Source: Melastoma dodecandrum
Taxonomy: Eukaryota; Streptophyta; Magnoliopsida; Myrtales; Melastomataceae
Length of the DNA stretch: 64,000 nt
Assembly: GCA_029817715.1 (NCBI GenBank)
Contig: JARUPY010000495.1
Span: forward strand, 248,001-312,000
Direction of reading: 5' to 3'
The translations under genes were made by a program, and so were the position numbers. Below, one piece after another: positions 1-9,912 of this stretch. Position 1 is the first letter of the stretch; each line of letters starts with the position of its first letter. A model generated the notes under the pieces. That model saw only the letters and a program-made list of their open reading frames with translations, ran no database searches and was not told where the DNA came from.

Positions 1-60
1 TCTTCAAAATCTAGAAGGTAGAGATAATCTAAGAAATAAAATATTTCCTCGCATCCGTAC

Positions 61-134
61 GTGCAGCTGCACGAAAATTTGGTGCAGCTGCACGAAGTTT
101 CTGTGCATTTGAGGTTGTCGTGGTGCAGCTGCGT
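61..134. repeat. Cluster of GTGCAGCTGCAC palindromes
   Basis: The 12-bp perfect palindrome GTGCAGCTGCAC occurs at 61-72 and 82-93, 21 bp apart, with a degraded copy at 123-134. The same core returns as GGTGCAGCTGCACC at 3194-3207. It contains the PvuII-type CAGCTG core, which is also an E-box. The rest of 1-917 is AT-rich and I see no gene in it. Confidence 0.6.
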
Positions 135-917
135 GAACTTTCTTAAAGACACAAACATAAAACTTCTCATAACTTAGTACAATATTTTCATATAATACAA
201 AATTTTTTAGTTTTTTTGTATTACAATATTTCAGTAGGATTTAACAAAATTTCATAAGTATGAATTCTAACTATTGTATGTTATACAAATATTCCATGGC
301 GTCTTACGAAATATAATTCTCAATCATATTAATTGTATCAAGAACTATTTGCAGCTCAAGACTTCATTATTGCATTATCAAATATTATTTCAGCAGATGT
401 GTTTTTTTAGTAATTACTAATCACCATTTAAAATTTATTTTGTAAAATTTTAAAATAATATATATTTTCAACGTTAGTGTGCTATGCTTTGAATAATTTT
501 CACTCGTCATCTTCATTTTTCACGATTTTGCGCATTGCTCTGATTTGTATGTCTACAATATAATTGTAATAATTATTCGAACGGAGGGACAATCGAAATG
601 CGGCATCTCATATCATTGGGTCATGAATTATAAATCTTGAACAAGGAAAGGTGTAAATACAAATTTTGATAAAATCATGATGCTCAAATATGTTTTCCTT
701 TCATATATGTTTATGTTCAACAAGGGTTTCTAACAAATGGTACGCTAACGTAATCGTAGATTATTCGGATAGGTTGTCCTGTTGTGCGAATGAGTTGGAC
801 TAATAATCCGAACTGAACGGATAATCTTTATATCGGAGACGACAATCTTGGAGGTTTATTTGAGCACCAACGCTAGTCGTGCAATAAGAACTCCTCCTAA
901 GCCGCAAGGAGAATATG

Positions 918-1807
918 TGTTGACACACATGAATTTGAATTTATGGACTTCATCCTCATTGGGCCGAAGAAGTAAACCTCTGTGCGAGCACCATTTAAGA
1001 CGAACAAGGCCCAATATCAACTCTGCTCGAGAAATCTGCGCTGGCGCTACTCGAGAAGTACTTACCGGGCAGAGGCGCAAGGCCAACGCTACTCGAAAAG
1101 CGTCTCTCAGCACACCATAGGTAAATCTATTACTGCTCAAGACATGATAACTTCTCACTACTCGAGAACCCGTTTAAATCACGTCCGTCTACGTTGGTGG
1201 AGCAGGACACGAGCAAAACCAGAATGACCAACTGAAAAACGACGTGCATGGTTCCTACAAAATAGGAATCAGATCGTGCACACGATCTAAGAAAATCTTT
1301 TTCTGACTGAACAATCACAACAACTAGATTATGATATATAAAAAGGAATCTCAACAAACAACACTTCCACCCTCAGTGTCGTCGCATTCAATTTCGGTGC
1401 TGTTGACTCCCGATCACCGATCTACCAAGGTAGATTCCATTAAAGGGGTCTGTTGTAGCTGCCGTTCATCCGCCACCGAGGTAGATTCCATTAAAGGGGT
1501 CTGTTGTAGCTGCCGTTCATCCGCCACCGACCGTCGTGAAGCATCGTCAAGCCTTTTTTGTTGTTTCTCCGTTCAAGTTATGTCTGTAAGTGTCTTGCTA
1601 TAAACTCGATACTATTGAAATAAATTCCGGTATTGTATTTACCCTTTCCACTTGCAGTCGTTTACTTTCCTGTGACAATACTAAACATTGTAAATTCAGT
1701 ACTATTGGATTAAATTATGGTATTGCGTTTACCCTTACTTTACGGCGACTATACATTCACTGTAAAATTCGATACGTGTTGCGAGGAACGCAATTTACGC
1801 GCCAACA
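918..1807 (+). mobile_element. Solo LTR, family A copy 1
   Basis: The element starts TGTTGACACA and ends CCAACA (TG...CA). It is flanked by an exact 5-bp target duplication, ATATG, at 913-917 and 1808-1812. A TATA-like stretch (GATATATAAAAA) lies near 1333. The sequence aligns over its length with 24392-25350, which has the same ends. No internal retrotransposon sequence or second LTR adjoins it. It is therefore read as a solo LTR left by LTR-LTR recombination. The strand is assigned from the TATA position. Small ORFs inside it are not convincing genes. Confidence 0.85.
1428..1529 (+). repeat. 51-bp tandem duplication inside solo LTR A1
   Basis: Two back-to-back copies of a 51-bp unit occur at 1428-1478 and 1479-1529, effectively identical. 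They begin AGGTAGATTCCATTAAAGG and lie downstream of the TATA box. The related LTR at 24392-25350 has one copy of the equivalent sequence, so the duplication arose in this copy or its parent. Confidence 0.85.
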
Positions 1808-1934
1808 ATATGACTGGCCTGTATTTGAGTACAGATATTGGCAATATATTACATAATTTTGCCAATAACTTCTTGTCGTATAATGAACCCAGGAATATGA
1901 ACTCTTTAGTATAGTTAGACTAAATAGTGGTGCA

Positions 1935-2217
1935 GTCCTTCTGAGGACACCCAAGTGGCGTGAGATGAGTGGTGGGTGTTTGGAACCTTGTCATGATCTT
2001 GGTTCGAACCACACCATGCACACTCCGCTTGGATTTACGATTAATCTCCTGGGTGATGGCTAATAAGGCTTAGGAGCCGTCCACCTGCTCGGCCTCAACT
2101 GAAATTGGACCAACAGGGGAACATGCCTCAAGTCGAGCCCTGAGGGGATGTAGTGGGGCCGGGCCAGCTTGTTTTAGACGAGGCAATAGTATTCGAGCCC
2201 GGCAAATGGCAAAAAAC
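1935..2217 (+). mobile_element. SINE relic, same family as 52595-52934
   Basis: From GGACACCCAAGTGG onward this matches the SINE at 52595-52934, including the box-B-like GGTTCGAACC and the shared downstream block ending near GTAGTGGGGCCGGGCC. The 3' part is diverged, the poly(A) tail is not preserved and I see no target duplication. It lies about 125 bp after the solo LTR. The 3' end is approximate. Confidence 0.7.
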
Positions 2218-2577
2218 TAACGTGATACGACCATTACACTTAAACGTGTGGAGCAGGACAAATTATTAGATAGGACCGGCACAACAACGCACGGTGCATC
2301 CTCACATATGCTTTGTTAGTTTAGCAAGACAAACTATAATCCAAATAGAACATTATTATATGACCGGACAGATCATTCCAGTGTTGCTGTGTGTTCCGGA
2401 CTTATGCTATCTAATAATTTGTCGTCCAGCTAGAACTTGATCTTGTTTCGAAATTATATGTGTTGGATTTTATTTTTATTTTATTTTTTCGAAAGGGATT
2501 TGAGCCCATGAGCTCACTTAGCGCAATTTTCATTTGTCCACAATGAATGAAAATCTCACCTTGAGTCTTCCCACTCC

Positions 2578-2585
2578 TATATAAA
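2578..2585 (+). promoter_or_regulatory. TATA box upstream of the dioxygenase relic
   Basis: TATATAAA is followed by GGAGC and a pyrimidine-rich leader, about 215 bp before the dioxygenase-like reading frame at 2796. It probably marks the old promoter of that gene, but a transposon promoter cannot be excluded. Confidence 0.35.
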
Positions 2586-2795
2586 GGAGCTTCCTCCCCC
2601 ACTTCTTCCTTACTATTTGTCCTTCTTTTTCCTCTTTCTCTTGAATCCTCTTTGGATTATAAAGAGATTCTGGTTCTTGTTTTTTTTTGTTCTTGGCTTG
2701 TAAGTGGACATGAGGGTTTGTCCATTCAGGGCGAAAATATTCCTTACACAAGTACTATTTTATCATAGTGTTTTCTTCTATGTTCAGGTGAAGGT

Positions 2796-2999
2796 TTGAT
2801 TCTAGCTGTAGAGTGCCCGACCAAGATCTCACCACGTTATCTACGTCAACCAGATGAACTACGCCAGTTATGGCCATCCACTATTGCTCCGCAGATCCCA
2901 ACCATCGACATGAGCAAGCTTAGCGACGGCAGCTTGTGGAAGGAAACAGAAATGGAGAGGCTACAACTGCATCAAAAGACTGGGGTTTCTTTCAGGTAA
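2796..2999 (+). pseudogene. 2-oxoglutarate/Fe(II) dioxygenase (SRG1-like) exon-1 relic
   Basis: The translation carries the N-terminal region typical of SRG1-like 2-oxoglutarate/Fe(II)-dependent dioxygenases: an ECPT-IPPRYLRQ-type stretch followed by IP-IDMSKL. It then approaches the conserved KDWGFFQ block. A one-base shift near 2970-2985 puts that block out of frame. The splice donor after it (CAG|GTAAAA at about 2995) is still visible. The catalytic HxD...H residues belong to later exons, and none are present in the window. A sister fragment lies on the other strand at 21584-21924. This is a broken first exon, not a working enzyme; the substrate cannot be inferred. Confidence 0.65.
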
Positions 3000-3489
3000 A
3001 AATGCAGCAGTAGTATGATAACTTGTTGTAAATATATATTTTCATCCCTCTAATTATGCGATATTGAGCTAAATCCTTGAGGTATATTGTAATATCTGAG
3101 TATATTACTTAGACTGGGATACTGCTGGGAGTTTTATTAAATTTTTAGGTAAATTCAAAAGGAAATAGGGCGGATGGAGGTTTGCAGAGAGTTGGTGCAG
3201 CTGCACCAGAAAGTGATGAAGTTCTCTCCATATTAAAATGAAAGAGTTGTTTATATTTGAATAATTTTCTATTATGTAAGATTTCATCCGTAAAACTCAT
3301 GTCTATTAAAACTAATGAATTCCTTTGACTGTCTTACTGTTATCCCGCAAACGGCCATTTTATTATAAAACAATAATATCCTATTATATAGTCAGAAAAC
3401 ATATAATATCAATAACAAAAAAAACAAAATTCAACAGCGAAATTTCTCGTTGCTTTTTGTTGTGTGAACAAGTAGTATCCCTACCGACT

Positions 3490-3531
<42 letters not shown>
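3490..3531. repeat. (AAT)n microsatellite
   Basis: About 13-14 uninterrupted AAT/ATA triplets. It marks the left limit of the block shared by copies 1 and 2, since similarity to 36027 onward starts just after it. Confidence 0.95.
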
Positions 3532-3532
<1 letters not shown>

Positions 3533-3932
3533 TGCAATTTATAAAGAAAATTGGTAAAAATTAATGCTATTCATAAAAGTTATTGAATATTTATTCTAAA
3601 CTTTTAAGTGTAAGTAACATAAGTTTAATTAATATTGATATCCTAGCCTCGAATTTTTAAATAATTTTTATACCTTCGAAAAGAATGGATTTGATCATTT
3701 TTGTTGGATGACGTTAATGATTTTTTTAAATAAAAAGTAATTTTTTTCTTAAATGATAAAGAAAGAATTCCCAACATAATATTTTTTTAGTTGCATGGTT
3801 ATAGGAATTACAAACCAATTAGTAGAAACAATTTTCATTTTAATTGTCATTTCTTTTCTTCCACGGTACCTTTTTTTGATTCTTTGATTAATTTATGTTA
3901 GTACCATAAAAGATCCTTGGGATGTCTTGATC

Positions 3933-4020
3933 ATTGGAAATGCTTTCCTTAGCCGATCAAGGGAAGAACAATTTATATTGGAAATGCTTTCCTTAGCCGA
4001 TCAAGGGAAGAACAATTTAT
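3933..4020 (+). promoter_or_regulatory. Tandemly duplicated 44-bp promoter module of copy 1
   Basis: Two identical 44-bp units (3933-3976 and 3977-4020) each carry GGAAATGCTTTCC (a GGAAA/TTTCC dyad) and CCTTAGCCGATCAAGGG. One copy of the same module lies upstream of copy 2 (about 36630-36670), copy 3 (about 43730-43770) and the inverted stub. Its conservation just upstream of the TATA box suggests a regulatory module; that function is inferred. Confidence 0.65.
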
Positions 4021-4022
4021 CT

Positions 4023-4029
4023 TATAAAT
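4023..4029 (+). promoter_or_regulatory. TATA box of DUF4220 copy 1
   Basis: TATAAAT lies 47 bp before the start codon, directly after the 44-bp module. Copy 2 has the same arrangement at 36674-36680. Confidence 0.55.
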
Positions 4030-4075
4030 TCACAGCGAAAAATGAATTGAGCGGGCAATTCTTCGGGAAAAACAC

Positions 4076-6582
4076 ATGGCGACTTCGGTTGTAGCGAGCT
4101 TGCAAGATGTGTGGGATGCATGGGGCATTCGAGGTTTCATGATCCTCAGCCTTATGATGCAACTGCTTCTTGCAATCGTCTCCCCATTCAGGATGAGGAC
4201 ATCCAACCGTTGGGTCATTCTTCTGATATGGTCAGCCTACTTCCTCTCCGACTGGGCTGCCATATTCGCGTTTGGGTTGATCTCGAATGCCAGATGCAGG
4301 AACTCCACTTCCATCGACCAGGATCTCCTTGCATTCTGGTCTGCCTTCCTTCTCATACATTTGGGCGGGTCCGATTCTATTACTGCCTATTCTCTGGAGG
4401 ACAATACGCTATGGCTGCGTCACTTGGTCGGCCTTGTAGCCCAGGTACTTGCCTTCCTCAATATCTTTGTTAAGACGCTCCCAAGTAACGATCTTCGGGT
4501 TCCGACAGTCCTGATAGCTATTGCCGGTGCTATCAAATATGGGGAGAAGACCAGAGCATTGTATCTTGCGAGCATCGAGAAGCTTAAGAAGTCAATTGTT
4601 AAATCACGTGGTCTCGCCCGTAACAGAAATACTACGAGGAGACTGATTGTGGCACTGGCACCCCAGTCCAATACTGGAGGCAGCAATAGTGAAGAAGATA
4701 CCCGCAAAGAGAGAATCAAGACAGCCTTCCACTACTTCCAAATATTCAGGTCTCTGGTTGTCGACATGATGCCAGACCACTCCGAATGGCTCGAAAGCCG
4801 AGATTGTTTCCTGAACCAAGATGCTCTGGCGACATTCGAAATTTTGAAGATGGAGCTGAAGTCATTCTATGAGGTGTTCTATATCAAGGTCCTTGCAGCC
4901 AACTCCGCTTGGGGAGTGTTCATTCGCAGTCTGGCCTATTACAACGTCCTCATCGCGCTGATTATGTTTTGCCTAAATAAGAAAGAGGGGATTCACGGGG
5001 TCGATGTTCGAATCACTTACTCATTGCTAGCTGGAGTGATTGTTTTGGATTCAGCGAGCGAGCTACTGCTAGTAACCACGTCTAATTTGACCCGTGTCAA
5101 TCCTGTTTACATCGGATGCCAAATACTCGGGCATGGACTAGTCTTATATTGCATAGTAGGCGTGGCCATTTCGTGCATGGTCGGCTGCTTCGTTGGTCTT
5201 TGCTGCCGAACTGTTGCAATCCGGGATTGGTCAGAGAGTACAGGGGCAGTGAGCATTTTAGGGCGTGCTTTCAAGGAGTCTCGTCCGAGTAAAGGATCCA
5301 AGCTAAGTTATTATTGGCGTAAAATCAACGGTACAATCTTAGCCCCTTTTTAATTTATATTCTCGTTTTGCTCTGCCTTAGTCTTCAATTTTATTGCATT
5401 TTGTTAATATTACGATCAGAAAAAAATGAGAAAAACAAAGAGAAAATTTATTTACTCTGTGGGGATAAGATATAAGTTCGTTGAATAATCACATCTATTC
5501 TTGTTAACCATTTCAATGAAGATTTCTAAAAGTCAAAATAATGAAAAATGGCAAAGTAATACGTAAAAGTATTTCTATATTTTAGTTTGAAATTTAAATG
5601 TTATCGTAATATTTTTATTTTAGTAAATGTTAGATGAATAAAAAGCCTACATCATATATATTGATTTCATTATTTTATATTAGAAATTCTAAAGATTATA
5701 AAATAACTCAAATTGAAGCATCTGATCGCAAGAATTTATTTTAGGATCTCATTGTATTCTCTGTAAAACATTTTAGCGTGGCGACGTATGAATAGTCGAA
5801 ATAACTTTTTCAGTTAAAATCAACGACAAGATGGGGGTTGTCGTACTGACCAAATTGCAATATGAACGGAAGAACAAGCTTGATATGGAACTATGGAACT
5901 TCGTGTTTGGCCATCTGCGAGAAAAAGCATTGCCCGCCGTTGATGCGGACAAAGTAAGGGCTGTATACGAGGACGGGGGGAAGGTCCACTTCGCAACATG
6001 AATTTAGCTGAATTAAGACATTATATGGATGATTTAGAGTTTGAGAATAGCATCCTCATCTGCCATTGTGCGACAGAGATATGTCATCAGGTTGACAGAC
6101 ACATCGATGGAGATAACAACAAAAGAAGGATGTTCAGCAAGGTCTTATCGGATTACCTGGTCTATCTTCTTATCAAGCAACCAAAGTTAATGTCTCCTGT
6201 CTCTGGGATTGAGGAAATAATGTATCGTGACACTTGTTTCGAGGCGAAGACTATCGGCAAGAAACATCTCGTGGAAATGATGGATCGATTTTGCAAGAAT
6301 ATACTCAATGAGCACACGGGTACGGCCGAATCCCAAGACAGAACGGGAAATGGTATGTCCGTGTTGCCTGAGGCATGCGCCGTAGCTAACATGCTGAGGC
6401 AAAAAGGTCCGACGAAGTGGGACATAATTAGCGAGGTATGGGTCGATGTGTTGTTATATGCGGCCGGCCATTGTCGTGCCGACTCGCATGTACGCCTGTT
6501 GAGCGAGGGCGGGGAGTTGATAACCTTCGTATGGTTGTTGATGGCTCAATTTGGGATAATAGCTCGCTTTCCTAAGGTGTAA
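4076..6582 (+). pseudogene. DUF4220/DUF594 membrane protein, copy 1, frameshifted in exon 2
   Basis: Exon 1 (4076-5318) encodes the multi-pass DUF4220 region. It has hydrophobic segments near residues 15-35, 45-70 and 85-100, three more before residue 410, and the family block LLAFWSAFLLIHLGG with LEDNTLWLRHLVGL. The intron is 5319-5813 (donor GTAAAA, acceptor TTTCAG), phase 1. A second in-frame donor (GTACAA) sits 12 bp later at 5331. Exon 2 should carry DUF594, but one base is missing near 5972-5981 compared with copies 2-4. Reading stops at the TGA at 5999-6001, before DUF594. The lost frame resumes open from 5998 to 6582 with the full DUF594 region. A truncated protein of about 475 residues could still be made. 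The run of six G at the shift makes an assembly error possible. The start is set by alignment to copies 2-4. Confidence 0.85.
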
Positions 6583-6654
6583 AGAGCTGCAGATGAAGTA
6601 GGAATTCTCGAATCAGAGAACAATGTTCGGATAATGTATGCGTAATTTGTATTA

Positions 6655-6660
6655 AATAAA
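6655..6660 (+). terminator. Poly(A) signal of copy 1
   Basis: AATAAA within AATTTGTATTAAATAAAA, about 75 bp after the stop codon. The same stretch follows copies 2 and 3, and a close variant follows copy 4. Confidence 0.6.
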
Positions 6661-7055
6661 AGCATATTACTTACTCTGGGGATGGCCCGAGTCAAGAGAC
6701 GCTTTATAATTTGTTTGACATATATTTTTAACTCTGGCCATATGTTTCTTCTTTTTGTTACGCTAATTCCTGGAAATTAAATAATAAGATATGTAAGCAT
6801 ACATGGTTCCATCCCGAACTCCCTACTCCTCCTGCTTGGGCCGATGAAATGTACAGGCTCAAAGTTCTAAGTGCAGTAGTCGAACTCCGCAAGGAATGCC
6901 CGCACAAGTTTCCTTACTTTTTGATTGGTTTGGCATGTCTCCGTTAACTCTTTCGATGTTTGAACTTGTGTGACCCAAGTAACTAAGATTTCTTTGTTTG
7001 GGCCCGTAGAGGAGGTACCTCTGCAGGCCCTTCGGAGAGTAAGAGGCTAAAATAT
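6661..7055. other. Intergenic, no gene seen
   Basis: No reading frame, RNA gene or known repeat is recognised between the copy 1 polyadenylation signal and the foldback element. Confidence 0.5.
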
Positions 7056-7866
7056 CACGGACAGGAGATTAAATCGTTTTTGGTCTTTTACGGAATTTTT
7101 TTATTTTACTAAATTTCTTTTGTATTTTACAAAATTGTTAACGTTAGCGTTTATACATTTTTATGAAGCACATTTCAAAATTTCATAAAAACGCGTATAT
7201 TTTTACGAAACTTTTAAATCCTCTAAGCCCATTTCGAAAATTTTTCGTAAAAAACAAAAAGAAGGGAGTTATTGTTCTTTTTGAATAGTTAATGAATAGT
7301 GAAAGCGTTTCGTAAATCTACAATAATTTTTACGAAAAAATTTCATAAAAATGTATGAAAAATTTCCGTAAATTTTCAAATTTTTCGTAATTTCTCTACT
7401 TCGAATTACGATTTGGAAATTACCAAAATTTCGAAAGTTTACGAAAATTTTTCATACGTTTTTACGAAATTTTTCATAAATTATTGTAGATTTACGAATC
7501 TTGTCACTGTTTATTAACTATTCATAAGGATGTTTCGTAAATTACAAAAAAAAATTAACATTTCAGTTCGTACATTTTTACGAAGCTCATTAGAAAATTT
7601 CATAAAAGCCCGTATATTTTTACAAACCTATTAAGAATACTTTCTGCCCATTACGAAAAAAAATTTGTATTTTGTGAAATTATTACTGTTAGAGTTTATA
7701 CATTTTTACGATGCCCTTTTTAAAATTTCGTAAAAGCCCCTGTATTTTTACAAATCTTTTATGAAATTTTAGGCCCATTACGAAAATTTTTTATAAAACT
7801 AAAAAAATTTCGTAAAAATGTAAGAAACATTTTCGTAAAATGCGAAAAATGACTTAGTCTCCCGTG
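7056..7866. mobile_element. Foldback (long imperfect inverted repeat) element
   Basis: The two halves are imperfect reverse complements centred near 7400. The left end, CACGGACAGGAGATTAAATC, pairs with the right end, GACTTAGTCTCCCGTG. Internal blocks such as CGTAAATCTACAATAATTTTTA and its complement also pair, as do both copies of TGAATAGT/ACTATTCA. Throughout, the motif TTTTACGAAA and its complement recur in both orientations. No coding capacity is present. No convincing target duplication is seen, so the exact ends are provisional. It resembles a MITE or foldback derivative of a TIR transposon. Confidence 0.7.
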
Positions 7867-8099
7867 AGTGGAAGTTTAGCCGCTTCCCTTCCGGGAAGTC
7901 TCTCAGGGTGAGTCTTCGAGGTCATGCTAAGTATGCAAGGGCAGAAGCCAAAACCAACTCTGCAAGGGTAGGAACAAGTCGAGTCTATAAGGTAAAGTCC
8001 CTAGGTCAGAGTCTACGAACTCAAAAAGATCTTGACACCGAGATTTTAGGAAATTGGTTAGGGAGGCCACGTCTCCATAGTTTCAGCTGATCTTCAGTG

Positions 8100-8612
8100 G
8101 GGGAAAATCAAGGAAGAAGTGACCCACATCTCTGAACGTCCTATTTAATATAAAAAGACATGGAGATTCTCTTAACAAATTCATACATTAATTTAAGGCC
8201 AAAGTGCATTGTTTGTTTAAAAGCTCTCAGTTTTTTGTCTTCAGTTTTCATCCTTCGACCTCAAGTCTCCAGACCTGTTCCCGTACCTTCTGCTTCCTCA
8301 CATCACAATCAACGTTCGTACCACAATCACTTCCACATCCACCGTGTCACCATTCGGCTGGATTTCGCCACACCAGCTCGCAAGTCTATAGCGTTTGTAG
8401 CAAGTCTACGACGTCCACACCTTTTCAGATTTCGGCTCTTTTATTGTTTCTCATCATTTTCCTGGCTGTAACCTTTTGAACCAATTTTGTAACTCATTTG
8501 CTCTCATCAATAGAGTTCCATGTTCATCTGCTTCACATTACGGCGACCACATCTAAACCATTGAGAAGGTCATGTCAAGTATTTTTGACGTGTTACGTTT
8601 TTTATGCGAACG
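8100..8612 (+). mobile_element. Diverged LTR relic, opposite in orientation to the gypsy element
   Basis: Read on the + strand, the segment around 8460-8610 aligns with the reverse complement of the gypsy LTR (8788-9784). Shared blocks are TGGCTGTAA, then a T-rich stretch, then GGCGACCACATCTAAA and a TATTT-TGACGTG block. A TATA-like AATATAAAAAG at about 8147 sits where an LTR promoter would be. The 5' limit is not clear. Part of a related LTR therefore lies head to head with the intact element. Confidence 0.5.
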
Positions 8613-8787
8613 CGTTTTTGGGCCCACAGGAGGTGGAAAAAGAACTGAATGTTTAAAATGCCACAAACTAAGGGTTTGCATCAACTGGATGCCCCCCATT
8701 GCCCTGAAAATGATGTGGCGAATTTGGGTTTGGCAGGATTTTAGTATGAGAACCCGACTCAAGGTAGTCAAGATTCAACTTCCCTAC

Positions 8788-9784
8788 TGTTCGCGTCGAA
8801 ACAGATCACGTCAGAAATATTTGACAATAATACTCAAAGAGTTTTTAGATGTGGTCGCCAATAAGTAAAAGAAATAGATGGAGTTCAATAAATGAAGTCT
8901 TACAATAAGAAAAAGATGCTTACAGCCATAAAAAATAAAGTAAGGATGGTGGTGCAACGCTGTAGACAACGTAGGAGACTTGCTGCTGGGCGCTGCAGAC
9001 TAAGAGGATGATGATGCAATGTCGTAGACTTGCTGCTGGACGCTGCAGGCTTGCGAATTTGGGCATTGGTGACGTCGTAGACTTGACGCTGGGTGCTGTG
9101 GACTTGTGAAACTGGGCGATGACGTCGTAGACTTGATAACAGAGCGTTGTAGATTCTGGACGGCGAAAACTGGTTGCTTGGGCTTGGTGAACGGAGTGTG
9201 GCCGAGAATGGTGGCGGATGTAGATATCAAGGCTACGGTTGCTCACCCTGGTGACGAAATCGAAGGCGGAGTTGTTTTATCGGGACTACGGTGGCTCGTC
9301 CTGGCGGTGGAATGCTAGCGGCAATTGGCTACCAGAGCTACGGTTGCTCACTCTGGCGGTGGAAGTGAAGACCAATGAAACCTCACGAGTTTCGCCCAGG
9401 CGGGGAATCCTAACAACTACGTGGTGACGAACAATACAAGGCTTCTGTTTAGCTGATTGATCGTGATTTTATTTGGGAAGATCTCCTTGCTTTTATATTC
9501 GGTCTTATGAGTCTGTCACGTTCTCCGAAGATCCTCCCAATCTAAACTGCCTTTCGTGGATCTCGGAGTCAACAAACCGTCTTTTAAGACGTGCGACCTG
9601 TGTAGACGTGATTTGTAGACTCCACGGATCTCGGAGTCAACAAACCGTCTTTTAAGACGTGTGACCTATGCAGACGTGGGCTGTAGATTTGGTGCGAGCA
9701 CTACGCCCTTTCTCATTCGCTACATTCCTCTCGTGGGCTTTAAATCGTTAGAGAGTATGCCCAAGATAGCTTATCATGTCAACA
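8788..9784 (-). repeat. 3' LTR of the gypsy element
   Basis: Direct repeat partner of 19114-20110. Being on the left of a minus-oriented element, it is the 3' LTR. It has a TATA-like sequence (AATATAAAAG on the - strand) near 9490. Confidence 0.92.
9558..9693 (-). repeat. 68-bp tandem duplication inside the gypsy LTR
   Basis: Two units of 68 bp, each starting GGATCTCGGAGTCAACAAA and carrying CGTCTT-TT-AAGACG, a short hairpin. The right LTR has the same pair near 19890-20010, so the duplication predates insertion. Confidence 0.75.
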
Positions 9785-9912
9785 TAAGCCCTATCTCTTT
9801 TTGTTGAGGGGAAGAAAACCCTTCGTTTCCCTCCTTTGATTCATCCTTCGAGCTCTCTCTCTTTCTGAAACCCTCGTAGACTTCCTTAAAACCCTACTTC
9901 TTCACTTTGATC

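Noticed and set aside
5998..6582. Independent gene encoding only DUF594
   Set aside because: It is the in-frame remainder of copy 1 exon 2 after a one-base loss; copies 2-4 show the continuous exon.
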